From NCBI GenBank assembly GCA_029721515.1, contig JAQQSB010001338.1, positions 1-64,000 on the forward strand: a DNA stretch of 64,000 nt, in the 5' to 3' direction. Source of the DNA: Synanceia verrucosa (taxonomy: Eukaryota; Chordata; Actinopteri; Perciformes; Synanceiidae). A model generated the notes under the pieces. The model was not told the origin of the DNA and made no database searches. It saw nothing but the letters and a program-made list of their open reading frames with translations. Below, piece by piece: positions 47,957 through 57,711 of this stretch; the first letter of the stretch is position 1; the number at the start of each line of letters is the position of its first letter. The translations under genes and the position numbers were made by a program.

Positions 47957-48699
47957 TGTCATGTCAGTCTAGTTAAGTGTGTTTATTATTTCAGTTTGTC
48001 TTTTGGTCGTGTCATTTCTGTTTTATTTTGATATTTATGGTCTTTCCTTGCCTTGTGTTTCAGCTTGATTCTTCCTGCCTTGTGTTTCCCATGTGTGGTG
48101 ATTGTCTGCCGCCCTGATTGTCTCCAGCTGTTCCCCATTGCCTAGATATGTTTATGTCGGTGTCTCCCCAGTCCTGTGCCGAAATGCGTCTTGTATCACT
48201 GTCAAGCTACCAGCCGTGTTGCATTGTCAAGTTCAAGTAAGAATTCTGTCCCTGTGTTGAGGTTTGATTAGTTTCCTTTTTTGGATTGTTTAATTTGCGT
48301 TTTGCCACGTGTAGTATTTTTGGTTTAGGTTTTCCTCTCTGTTTAGTCTTTGCTTTTCGTTTAGTTTCCCTCTCCTTGGAGGCGCCTTAGTTGGTGCCTT
48401 GTTTGTTAGTTCTTTTCCCTCACTATTGTGAAAGCGTCATGGATTTTCCCTCTTTTTCTTAGCTGTTTGATTATTCTCTGGTATTGTGTTTAGGTTTTCT
48501 TGTATATATCAGTGATGGGTTTTCAGTGTTAGTTTCCCTTGTCTTATTGCTTCTAGTGCCTGAGTATTTCTGTTATTATTCATTATCGTATTCATTGATA
48601 TCTTCTTATTAAAATTGTATATTCCTAACTCTTTGTTGGTGGAAGTGTTGAGTCGTGCATTTGGGTTCTGTGTATGTCACCTCTTGCCACGTTCTAACA
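47957..48699 (+). repeat. Chromovirus 3' LTR
   Basis: Starts TGTCATGTCAGTCTAG and ends TTCTAACA. Against the 5' LTR it shows many one- to five-base insertions and deletions (for example CAGTTTGTC for CAGTTTTGTC) but long runs of perfect identity between them. Clear base substitutions are fewer. Confidence 0.92.
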
Positions 48700-48729
48700 T
48701 TTCATTATACTTACGCCAGAACAAAATTA

Positions 48730-48805
48730 TTATACATACATATATATACATATATATCGTATACATATATATATACACACACACATATATGTGTGTGTGT
48801 GTATA

Positions 48806-48848
<43 letters not shown>
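48730..48848. repeat. TA/CA microsatellite with a hairpin-forming core
   Basis: Alternating TA, CATA and CA/TG repeats. The central part, about 48,769-48,806, reads TATACACACACACATATATG followed by its complement TGTGTGTGTGTATATA, a near-perfect inverted repeat. A pure TA run leads into the Tc1 terminus. Frames across it (102 and 71 codons) are repeat artefacts. Confidence 0.92.
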
Positions 48849-48851
<3 letters not shown>

Positions 48852-48925
48852 TCATGGAAAAAATTATTAGATACCCTGTTTTCTTCAATTTCTCTTGTTC
48901 ATTCTAATATCTGGTACCACTAAGC
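48849..48925 (+). repeat. Tc1 left terminal inverted repeat
   Basis: Begins CAGTCATGGAAAAAATTATT and pairs with the reverse complement of 50,390-50,466; the first 25 bases match perfectly, then scattered differences appear. Confidence 0.9.
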
Positions 48926-49129
48926 GTATAATACAATGAACACAACAAAAAATACAGCTGGTCACATAATACTTTATGTCTATTTGACATTCTTAAGCAA
49001 TTGATTCCCAGGGTATATAAAGAGGCCATTTCATGTCACAAGCAGCACTGCACATGCAAAGGCCTAGAGAGTAGTTTCCTGCTTACATTCAAGCCGTAGC
49101 ACAACTCAGAAGTTGTCAGCTCTCACATA

Positions 49130-50165
49130 ATGCCTAAAAACAAAAAGAATTATGTGAAATGGCTTTAAAGGCAGCCATCTTGGCACTGCTGAAATTGGCA
49201 TGAGTGAGAGACAGGTAGCAGAAAAAAACTGAAGATCTCCAAGACAGCCGTTCATTACAACAAAAAACAAGCTGAACATGGCACTGCAAATTGCTACCTG
49301 GCCGTGGCAGGAAGCGTCTTTCTACTTACGAGGATGACCCGTGCACTCATCCCCGTTCCTGTGTCAGGAATCGTCGTCAGACCTCCAGGGACCTTAAAAA
49401 TGAGTGGGCACTGTCGAGAAATGTGACTTGCTCGGCAAGGACAGTTCGAAACCGACTTGTTGAAGCTGGTTTGAAGTCACACAGAACGCATAAGAAGCCC
49501 TTCATCAATGAAAGGCAGAGGAAGGCGGTTACTCTTTGCTCCGAGACCACAAGGATTGGACTGTTGATGATTGGGCTAAGGTTCTCTTCAGTGATGAATC
49601 CAAATTTGAATATTGATGCCCACTCCGGCCAACACTGGGTTAGGAGGAAGCCTGGGCTTACAACCCAGACTGTCTTGCCCCTACAGTGAAAACATGGGGG
49701 TGGATCAGTCATGATCTGGGAGGCTGTTTCAGTCTGAGTGGAAGAGGGCAAAATGCAATTGTGTGGTGAAGGCCGAATGAACCAGGTCAAGTACCCAGGA
49801 CTACCCTTGAAAACAGTCTTCTTCCATCAGCTGGAAAACTCTTTTTCCTGCCTCGAATGACTGGATTTTCCAACAAGACAATGCCCCTTGCCACCTGCGG
49901 CCCAAGGTCAGTTAAAACCTGGATGGAGAACCACAACGTCGCACCATGCCTTGGCCTGCTCAATCACCAGATCTTCAATCAATTGAAAACCTGTGGAAAA
50001 TCATCAAACTCAAAATGGAGAACCAAGCCCAAAAACAAAGAAATTTGTTGGTGTCCAACAGGAATGGGCTGCTGTGACAGCAAGAACAATGTCAGAAGCT
50101 GGTGGAGAGCATGCCAAAGACATGGCTGCAGTCATCAAAACAATGGTTATGCAATCAAGTATTAA
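49130..50165 (+). pseudogene. Tc1/mariner transposase, frameshifted
   Basis: The start is taken at the ATG at 49,130 (MPKNKK, an early K-rich start like other fish Tc1 transposases). The N-terminal helix-turn-helix region runs through about 49,490 in mixed frames. The catalytic triad is visible: VLFSDESKFE with the Asp codon at 49,593, FQQDNAPCH with the Asp codon at 49,877, and SIENLW with the Glu codon at 49,985. The second and third residues are about 35 apart, fitting the DD34E class within an indel. A TAA at 50,163-50,165 ends the last frame. The protein would cut and paste the element; here frameshifts and stops break it. The 137-codon minus frame at 49,377-49,790 is a shadow. Confidence 0.9.
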
Positions 50166-50389
50166 CTCTTATTATTGTATCATGTGTTTAAAACAAACAG
50201 AAAAGAAAACATGGAATCTTAAAATTGAGTGATGTTTTTGGCGATTTCAATACCATAGCTATTGATGTAAGAATTTAAAAGTAATTTTAGTTTATTATCA
50301 AAACCATGAAAATGAATAATCCTTAGTTCTTAAATTAAACTCTCATAGAACTATTTTTGTTGTTATCATTATAATTGTCCAAACAAATG

Positions 50390-50466
50390 TACCTTTGGTT
50401 GAACCAGGCATTAAAATTAACAAGAAATTGAAAACAAGGGTGGTCTAATAATTTTTTCCATGACTG
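50390..50466 (-). repeat. Tc1 right terminal inverted repeat
   Basis: Ends AATTTTTTCCATGACTG next to TA. It is complementary to the left terminus at 48,849-48,925. Confidence 0.9.
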
Positions 50467-50468
50467 TA

Positions 50469-52339
50469 TATATATATACTCAATAATATAATATATATAG
50501 TACAATATGAACTGGAGCAGGTACTTTAAAATTTGAGAAATTTTGTAGGACAGTGTTGTATTGACAGCTAACAGACCATTGGTGAAATGTGTTTTGGTAA
50601 TAATAATAATAGCTGGTTAATGAGTGCTTTACTTTATGTATTTGTGTACTTACTTGATGCCGATAACTGATGGATCAGCTAGCTCAAAAGTTTTGTCTTC
50701 ACTTTCTCAGGTGAAATGAGCAGCGTGTCTTCTGTTAAACACTTCAGTTGTGTTCCATTCTGTTCTAATCTGCTTTGATTTGTATTCTAATCTACTTTGA
50801 TCTTTATTCTATTCTGCTTTGATCTGTATTCTAATCTGCTTTGATCTGTATTCTATTCTGCTTTGATCTGTATTCTAATCTACTTTGATCTGTATTCTAA
50901 TCTGCTTTGATCTGTACTGTACCTTCTATTATCATTTGGTTATTTGGTTACCAGACAACATAAAAGTAACTAAGTATTGTCAAAAATCAATAAGTGCATT
51001 ATTACACATTAATGTATCTTAATGCATAATGCATGTATACACACACACACACATCAGTCTAGTGTCCAGTGACCAGTCCAGTTAACAACAGACAGAGAGT
51101 CTAAGCAGGTCAGTTTTTATCCAGACATGCAGTGTAAATTTGAACTCTACAGCGTGTTAAACTGTAGAAAAAGCTTGAATCTCTGCTTGCAGAGGGAATT
51201 TTTCAAGTGGCGCCACAGACAGCGGGTAAGTAACCTTAACATTCACATGTTGGCAACATCTTGAACAAGTTTTTTTTCAACTGAACATGGTTTTTATAGT
51301 TTTATTGTTGTCGGTTGAGGAGATGTTGGCAACATGTACCCTTCTGTTCGATGATATTATCGAGTCACAGTTGCTAACAGTTCTCACTGAGATAAGATGA
51401 TCTATGTTAGCTAAGTATTATTTCTGAAGGCTGCTGACTGAGATAAGAATACATAGCTGGCGTAAAATAAATGCAAAGATCAAATTGTCTCTGCATGAAG
51501 GTGAATTGTGTATATTTATATAATTGTATATGTACATGATTATTGTATCTGTGTTTATACAGCTAAGTTGACATGAAGGCTAAACATGAAAAAAAGATAT
51601 GAGTCTACATGTAGCTGTATAGATACAGTATGTCTTAACTGATAGCATGAAGCATTTGTTAATCATGATTCAGCTATATTAACTATGCTCTTATTTTCAT
51701 AGTAATCAAGCAAATTGCAATCAGAGCAGACCAATAGCTGGTAAGTGAGCCAAAAGGTTATGATACAAAATGATTGCTTGTAGCTTTACTGTACAACTAG
51801 CAGAAGCTAGCACCAGCAATGGTTCATAAAGTGGCAGCAACAATGCGGAGGGTGGAAAATATTCTACATTGTACTACATCATTTTAGGCTTAAAGACATG
51901 GCTGTAATGTCCAATATTGACAATCAAAGCAGTGACAATAAAAATGACAGACTTTTGCAAACTTAAAATGTTTATTCAGCGTCCCTCTTAATTACCACCA
52001 GACCTGTCAGCGCCGACAGATTTCACAGCCTCTCTTCTGATGACTGTAACTCCTGATCAGTGTGTGCTATTGAAAACCACTGAAAACCAGCCTCATCGCC
52101 AGACAGATTTCACTGGTGCCCCAGTATTGATCTGCAGTGTCCCAGTAAAAATTTCACCAATAAAAAAAAATCACTTGAGCGTTTTAAATCTACATAGCAT
52201 AGACTACACAGTAGTACACATACTACATAGTATGGCAATTAATTACTACTGTATTCACTCCACATAAACAATGCACACATGGCTAATTAATATGGTAATT
52301 TATTCACGTGTAGTGACTTCTGCTGATAATACTGGTCAA
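50469..52339. other. Spacer with two short tandem repeats
   Basis: Holds the right half of the TA microsatellite (to about 50,482), a 22-bp minisatellite (50,758-50,925) and a short CA run near 51,040. At 51,215-51,224 an ACAGCGGGTAAGTAA could be a splice donor of an untranslated exon, but no coding context is seen. A 75-codon frame at 52,040-52,267 has no known domain. Confidence 0.45.
50758..50925. repeat. 22-bp minisatellite
   Basis: About 7.5 copies of CTAATCTGCTTTGATCTGTA plus TT, with alternating CTAATCTACTTTGATC and CTATTCTGCTTTGATC variants. Confidence 0.9.
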
Positions 52340-52456
52340 CTTGAAGTTGAGAGAGCCAGAGAGAGAGAGAGAGAATCACTGCGTGAGGTAGGTAACGTTA
52401 GCCGAAGTTAAATATATTATTTAAATTTTGATTTGACTCGAACTGTAACTCCTAGA

Positions 52457-53500
52457 TGGATATCAGAAAGTTATACGCCTGCAGTAGGGACAAATCAGCA
52501 GGAATGAGAGAGGTAAGTGAAGTCCTCCTAGCTAGCTAGACAACATAAGTCTGTCTTAAGTTAATGCTAAGTTAGCTGACGTTATTCCTTGTATCAAGAC
52601 AATGATATTCATTTGCTGTACGAGCTGTGCAGAGAATTTCCAGTGAGTTTCATCAGCATGAAACATCATGTTGGTTATGGTCTGATGGTTCTGCTCAGGA
52701 CCTCTGCATCAATGATGATTTTTTTAGGAAGCTTGTGTTAGTTGACAGATACAGCCTATGGATGGTGCAGTGGTTCTCATCTGAAATGATCAAATTTAAA
52801 TCATTCAAGTTTTTTTCACAGAACAATAGCACAGTAGACTTGTCTTATTAATCGGTTTGCCTTTGACTAAAATAATCTTGTTTTGTCACCAGAAAAATGG
52901 CTACAGCTAAAGCATCTGGTTTTGTTGCCAGAAAAAATAGTCAAATTTCTGTATTTGTCACCAGAAACATGGCTACAGATATCGGGTTTTGTTGCCCCAA
53001 TTAGATTTTTTGTTTTATATAAATTTCCATGTCTGTCCAGACAAAGTGGAACAGCAGTGTGCAGGAAGAGGTGAGGGAGAGAAAGATGACGAGCAAGAGC
53101 AGAGGTGAGTTGACTGTCATTGAATGATGTCCCAATCATGTTTTTTTCCTTTTTTGCCCCTGAGTCATTTGATTTTGAATATTGATGGCAGAAATACAAA
53201 ACTTCCCATATGAGGAAAAAACAGAAAACAGTTTTTGAAAAACAAAAACCTGTCAGTTTCTTACAGACAGCTTTTAGGTCAGGTGACTTTTTTGTCACAA
53301 GGAAGGGTGGGATAACAGAACAGCTTTCACTCTTCTTATAATCCCATATGAAAACTGAAGACTATAAAAAATGCAGATAGCAGACTTTGAGCTATGTACA
53401 TGTTTGTACAGCAATAAACAGTAATATTTTCATGTTACTTCAGACTAAGTGGTGGAGAGGAGTACAGAGGCAGAGAGATGACAGACAACAACATGGTCTG
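52457..53500 (+). other. Possible micro-exons of a transposase-like or ZMYM-like gene
   Basis: At 52,457-52,513 an ATG frame reads MDIRKLYACSRDKSAGMRE and ends at a clean donor (GAG then GTAAGT). At 53,041-53,104 an acceptor (TGTCTGTCCAG) precedes a short exon-like block beginning ACAAAGTGGAACAGC and ending at GTGAGT. At 53,444 another acceptor (GTTACTTCAG) precedes a related block, ACTAAGTGGTGGAGAGG. A possible leader exon ends at 52,385 (GTGAG then GTAGGT). Starts of the MDIRK-type with KxSAG are, as I recall, common in hAT-like and zinc-finger MYM-like fish proteins. No catalytic domain is visible downstream, so this is tentative. Confidence 0.3.
52885..53000. repeat. Short imperfect tandem duplication
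   Basis: TTTGTCACCAGAAAAATGGC, TACAG, then GGTTTTGTTGCCAGAAAAAA recurs about 78 bp later as TTTGTCACCAGAAACATGGC and GGGTTTTGTTGCC. Frames here on both strands (63 and 143 codons) partly reflect this repetition. Confidence 0.6.
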
Positions 53501-53865
53501 ATATGATTGAATAGTTTTAAAAACTATTTATTTTTTTATATATATAAATAAGTGCTGAATATGTTTTTTTCTCACTTGCACTTTTGCGCATGCTCGTGAA
53601 TTCTTTGTGCCCCAGGTGTGCCCCAGTACAGTATTAGGTCTGGTGACGCCCATGGTGTCATCGTTTTCATTGTTTGCAGTTTGAGACTAAAAAGATGATC
53701 AACAGTGAGTTGAACAAGTTCAAAGTTTTCATGTCCTTTGATTTGTTGGAGCGGTACTACATGTTCCTCATTTTCGAGGAAGGGCACATTTCAGTCCTTT
53801 TGTTTCTATGTCTTTGCTCTATTGTCACTCAAACAACACATACTGCAACAGAATCACCCTACAGT

Positions 53866-53972
53866 AGTGAAGCTTCATGAAGCACTTGTGATATTTTTGG
53901 ACTTTTGAGATGTAATAGAAATGTTGTAATTTTCCATTACACACGCCTCTTTCTTTAAGCCAAGAGGAGTAA
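53866..53972. repeat. MITE-like element, diverged copy
   Basis: GTGAAGCTTCATGAAGCACT then ATATTTTTGGACTTTTGAGATG, and at the right TTCTTTAAGCCAAGAGGAG, correspond to the inverted-repeat element at 61,868-62,062. About 107 bp remain. Confidence 0.55.
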
Positions 53973-54045
53973 AGAATGTCACAGCTGTTTTATTTGTCCA
54001 TCAGTCCCCTGCAGAACAAGGATATAGACAAGTATCACTTTCTGA

Positions 54046-54127
54046 AAGATTTAACAGGATTCAAACCTGCGCGGGGAAACCCCATTGGATTTCGAGTCGA
54101 AGCCCTTAACCTCTCGGCCACCACAGC
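54046..54127 (-). tRNA. tRNA-Ser(CGA) relic
   Basis: The minus strand reads GCTGTGGTGGCCGAGAGGTT, then an anticodon arm with loop CTCGAAA (anticodon CGA), then CCAATGGGGTTTCCCCGCG (variable arm) and CAGGTTTGAATCCTG (T arm), all in the order of vertebrate tRNA-Ser. The 3' acceptor strand is lost (sequence becomes TTAAATC), the anticodon stem has a C-C mismatch, and TTCGA has become TTTGA. It is a pseudogene. A 67-codon plus frame crossing it is not credible. Confidence 0.8.
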
Positions 54128-54273
54128 TCCTCAGACTTGGTTTCATACTCACATGCTGCTAGTTGCTTCGGTATACTGAAAAAAAAAATGGCAACATGAA
54201 TCAAAACAGCATGGATCACACCTCACCATGTCACCCCCACTGTTCACCTTACCTGACACATTTCTCCATCTTT

Positions 54274-54345
54274 GCCACAAGTGGGGATTGAACATGTGAC
54301 CTTTAGCTCACAGCAGATATTCAGGAGTAGAACACTCCTTCCTTC
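54274..54345 (-). other. Unassigned tRNA-like relic
   Basis: The minus strand has AGGTCACATGTTCAATCCCC, resembling a T arm and B box, preceded by GAGTGTTCTACTCCTGAATA. Isotype could not be assigned and the arms do not fold cleanly. It is listed because it lies between two recognisable tRNA relics. Confidence 0.3.
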
Positions 54346-54610
54346 TCTCTCATCACAGAGAGGAATGAAATCACCTGATGTATCTATGGTAAGAATGGTA
54401 TATTTCATGAGCATATGGATCTGTATGAGGTTATCAGAATATTCTGTGGTTTTACAGTGACATCACTCAGAATGTAGAGATTCCACAGATAATCCAGGAA
54501 AATGTTTTATATTTCTATCTTTCTATATCTTTTATGTCTTTATTTACATTTCTTTATTTACGTGTGCCTTTAAGCAGAGACTCTCCAAAATCTCGTTTTA
54601 CATGCATAAA

Positions 54611-54675
54611 AACTAGCAGTCCAACACCTTAACCATGTAAACTTGCCTGCATCAAGATGGGAATCAAATCCATGT
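54611..54675 (-). other. tRNA-Ser(GCT)-like fragment and orphan T arm
   Basis: The minus strand at 54,638-54,611 reads ATGGTTAAGGTGTTGGACTG then CTAG, like the D and anticodon arms of tRNA-Ser(GCT). Just upstream in that orientation (54,675-54,650) is a separate T-arm-like CATGGATTTGATTCCCATC. No complete cloverleaf is present. Confidence 0.35.
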
Positions 54676-54776
54676 GTGTGGGACACCTTGCAGTTGTCTT
54701 TACATTGATCTCAAGAGTCTGGAAAAGCATGAGATGAGACGACCTAGGTGGAGCTACATGGGAGTTATTCCGTATG

Positions 54777-54809
54777 GGGGAATTAGCTCAATTAGCTGGT
54801 AGAGTGCTC
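54777..54809 (+). tRNA. tRNA-Ala relic, 5' half only
   Basis: GGGGAATTAGCTCAATTAGC then TGGTAGAGTGCTC is the acceptor and D arm of tRNA-Ala, with the A box intact. The sequence then diverges (AAAGGAAGGTGG), so the anticodon and 3' half are gone. The 85 bp upstream (GATCTCAAGAGTCTGGAAAA, GGTGGAGCTACATGG) match the flank of the tRNA-Ala relic at 42,489-42,560 in opposite orientation. Confidence 0.75.
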
Positions 54810-54829
54810 AAAGGAAGGTGGCCAATTTT

Positions 54830-56470
54830 TACGCTCACTCACGCAAAGGATAAGATATGCGAAAAGCACAGGGAAAAGATTGAATAGTGAAATATCATAG
54901 ACAGTATCCCTGCCAGCCAAGGCAAAGCTACAGAATAATATGTGATCACTGAAACGGCACTGAGGCTGACAGGAGCTTTTCTTTTACCACAAAGTTTATT
55001 GAAGAACATCATTTATTAAACTAGTGGGATAAAGAAAATGTCTGCAACATTTTCTGTATTTCACTGTAAATATTGGCAGTATTAATGAATACATGGACAT
55101 TGTAAAAGTAAAAAAAAGCGCATAATATATTTTTTTCAAGAAAAAAAATTATAGTTTTGAACTTTATAATGCTTAGTTAAGGACAGACGATGATCTGCCG
55201 GGGCTCTGCCTAGTCACACAACAGCATGGTTTGGATAATTGGAAAAAGCTTTGGTCACATCCAATATGTTTCCTGACAGTTGCAGCAAAATATTCCATGA
55301 TGGTCTTCTTCAATATGACGGGAGCTCATCGACGGGAAATCTTTCCCGTATGTTGCTTGTGTTTTAGCTGCAGTTTGTAAACAAAGTCCTCTGCCTTGTA
55401 AAACACATTTTAATTCAGAAAGTATCTTCAAATATTACAGTTTACATGGATAATAACAGCAATGCAGCCAAGTTATTTGATTTCAGCCAAAAAACTTTGA
55501 AGTCACGTGACATGGCTGCATTCATATAGAAACAATGAGGCAGAATATGGTTATTTTTCTACTGTGCACTGTCCCAATGTATAGTTATGATGAGAGACTG
55601 GGTTGAGTCTGGAGACAATAACTGCTCCTCCCTGTGGACAAATGAGGGATTGCAGCTGGTTTTTACCCAGGCTCTTAAAGGGGCGTTACCAGTCAGGGCT
55701 GCACTATGTCATTGTGGGGGATACATTATCTTCACGGACCAGTCATGGAAACATGGGAATGGCTCCTACTGTATGTTGTGGAGAGAGTAGTAATTCTGGA
55801 AGTGATGTTTTTAGAGGACCAATCGCAGCCCTTGCTATCTCTGTTTTCCCCTGATGGAGTGATGGACAATTAATAATTATTTCATGCTCCCGGAGAGAAT
55901 GGAGAGGCTCTTCGACAGGCTCTCCAGCGACGTAGAGAGGGCGCTCTGTGTCCACGTACAGCAATTTATGGAGTACTAAAAAAGTGGCCTTAAATGTAAG
56001 CAGACAGCATTCACGTGAATGCTAATTAATGATAGGAAGTTCCAAATGCATCTCTATGTTCATGTTTACTCACATTATTGAAACAAGTAAAACTCATTTT
56101 ATATCTCTGTTTGTACTGTTTATATCTGTTATGAATGCTAACAAGATAACATCAGCATGTGAAAGATCACATTTCCACTACATTTACATGGTTATGTGTC
56201 TATAGGTTAATGTCATGCACCAAGTTACTGAGTTGAATTCCTTGTTCATACAAACTTACTTGGCATCTTTGTATGACATCCATGGTGATGTGTGAAGCTG
56301 CTCCACTAATTTGGGGTGTTGTGCAGTGATTCCATGGCTGTCCACAAAACACCGCCTTTCTGTCTTGTTTGATGAAACATTATGGAAAGTGTTAATGGAG
56401 AAAACCAACCAGGTTTCATGGTGATGTCCAGCGCGATTGAGACAGTGAGCACAGACACACAATGCTGTAT
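54830..56470. other. Spacer, no gene recognised
   Basis: Frames of 67-83 codons overlap at 55,587-55,964 in a moderately GC-rich block on both strands (for instance a minus frame starting MLYVDTERPLYVAGEP), with no known domain. The block could be the GC-rich start of an old repeat. Nothing else seen. Confidence 0.4.
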
Positions 56471-56472
56471 CA

Positions 56473-56554
56473 GTTGTGATGTCCGAGTGGTTTAGGCGTT
56501 CAACTTGAAATCCAATGGGGTTTCTCGGCGCCGGTTCGAACCCTGCTCACAGCG
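56473..56554 (+). tRNA. tRNA-Ser(TGA)-like gene, probably decayed
   Basis: 82 nt with the layout of tRNA-Ser. Acceptor strands GTTGTGA and TCACAGC pair fully (one G-U). The A-box region is TGTCCGAGTGG, the anticodon loop CTTGAAA gives anticodon TGA, a long variable arm follows, and the B box GGTTCGAACCC is intact. Against function: two mismatches in the anticodon stem (TTCAA against TCCAA), one mismatch in the T stem, and a substituted G in TGGCCGAG. No clear T-run terminator follows at once. Best read as a recent pseudogene or weakly active copy. Confidence 0.75.
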
Positions 56555-57019
56555 ACCCAGAGTTTGTTGCTGACATTAAGTCTGTTACCTACTCTGGGTG
56601 ACAAGGGGTGTGGACTTTGTGGTCCACAGCAGTTTGGGTGGAATAAAGCTTTGGCAATGGAAAGAGTTTGTTGGATTTCCCAAATTCCCACAGTTCAGCC
56701 TTTGTCAAGGCTTCTGGTCTTAGTGAACACACAAAAGACTACAAACATAAAAAGCAGAGACCCTCGAGTCGCTGCCTGTACATGGGCTGCCATCTTGGTT
56801 GGTCATATAATGACAGTAAAGACTCTTGAATTAGCAGTTGTAAGGAATTGTAAGAAAAAAGGCACAAACATTTAGCTAGGTTGTAGCTTTATAATCAATA
56901 GAGTACGTTTAAAATGCAGGTAACCATACAACTACTCGTAAAAGCAGCAGGCTGCAAGGTTGAATTTCTGTCACTTCCCCACAGGAAAACACTGCGCTTT
57001 TACAACAGGCTTGAGTAAA
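56555..57019. other. tRNA flank and spacer
   Basis: Immediately after the tRNA-Ser relic comes a GGTGTGGACTTTGTGGTCCA stretch with a short palindrome. A 103-codon plus frame (56,564-56,875) has no recognised domain. Confidence 0.4.
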
Positions 57020-57470
57020 CAACCCAGATAGGACCTTCTGCAGCTTTGACCATAAGACACTCTAGGTCACACAGATGAAATTATAACTACATCCTGCATT
57101 CCTGACACAAGAGTTTATGTTTACAAGGAAAACCATCACCTTTGCTTAAGGACAGAACATAACAATTAAGTTTATTATAAGTCCACTCTGCTTTAATTCT
57201 TTCAGTCTATTGTCATAAGTAAAGTTTATCATGTCAGATCCTCCTCCTTTTTCCTCCTTCTGATAAAGACCAAATGTGACACATGAGGGAGATCTGCCTG
57301 CATGGTACACCTACCTACATGCTATGATTTCATCATCCGTGTTGGTTAATCTGTTGATTGATTTCAATTTAATTAAGTTAAGTTTTGTTCAGTAGAGAAT
57401 AGAGAGAAATTAATAAAGTAAAACAGTAGTATTAACATTAAAGGAAGAAACAACAAGCTGTAGCTATCTT
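57020..57470 (+). repeat. Interspersed repeat family A, copy 3 (left part only)
   Basis: Direct-orientation match to about 25,160-25,600. Shared blocks include AGATCCTCCT, CCTCCTTCTGATAAAGACCA, AATGTGACA, TTGATTTCAAT and AGTAAAACAGTAGTATTAAC. The homology ends near 57,470, so most of the family element is missing here. Confidence 0.75.
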
Positions 57471-57711
57471 ATTATCCACTCATATACACTTATACTTTTT
57501 ATGAATTAATTATAATGTATATTATCATTTGTATTCTGTTCATATTTTTAAATGCTTTTTATTTGGTGGGAATGTCTCCAGGAGTGTCCAGGAAACACAC
57601 ATTAACACTGCAGGTCTGCCCAGAAGTTGGCCAGCATCAAAACGTCAACCAATGAAGAAGAAGAACTGATGACATCTGATCCAAAGACGACACCCAGATA
57701 GTGAAGCTTGT

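Larger units (their letters stand above)
42876..48699 (+). mobile_element. Ty3/Gypsy chromovirus, near-complete with both LTRs
   Basis: A 5.8-kb LTR retrotransposon. The LTRs (42,876-43,623 and 47,957-48,699) begin TGTCATGTCAG and end in CA. The 4-bp sequence TTTC lies just outside both ends (42,872-42,875 and 48,700-48,703), consistent with a target-site duplication. Internal order is gag with zinc knuckle, protease, reverse transcriptase, RNase H, integrase, chromodomain, which defines the chromovirus branch. Motif style recalls the fish sushi-type group. Frames are broken by many small indels, yet catalytic motifs are mostly intact. The two LTRs differ mainly by indels, suggesting a young insertion and possibly erroneous consensus sequence. 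Confidence 0.92.
48849..50466 (+). mobile_element. Tc1/mariner transposon
   Basis: A 1,618-bp element flanked by TA on both sides (48,847-48,848 and 50,467-50,468), the obligatory Tc1 target duplication. Both ends carry CAGTCATGGAAAAAATTATT as inverted termini, with imperfect similarity extending about 75 bp inward. It encloses one transposase-like reading frame on the plus strand. The TA microsatellite continues to the right of the element, so it landed inside that repeat. I do not assign the named subfamily. Confidence 0.95.

Noticed and set aside
48615..48923. 102-codon frame with Tyr-Ile repeats
   Set aside because: Generated by the TA/CA microsatellite and the LTR end.
49377..49790. 137-codon minus frame
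   Set aside because: Antisense shadow of the Tc1 transposase.
53976..54179. 67-codon plus frame
   Set aside because: Runs antisense through the tRNA-Ser relic.
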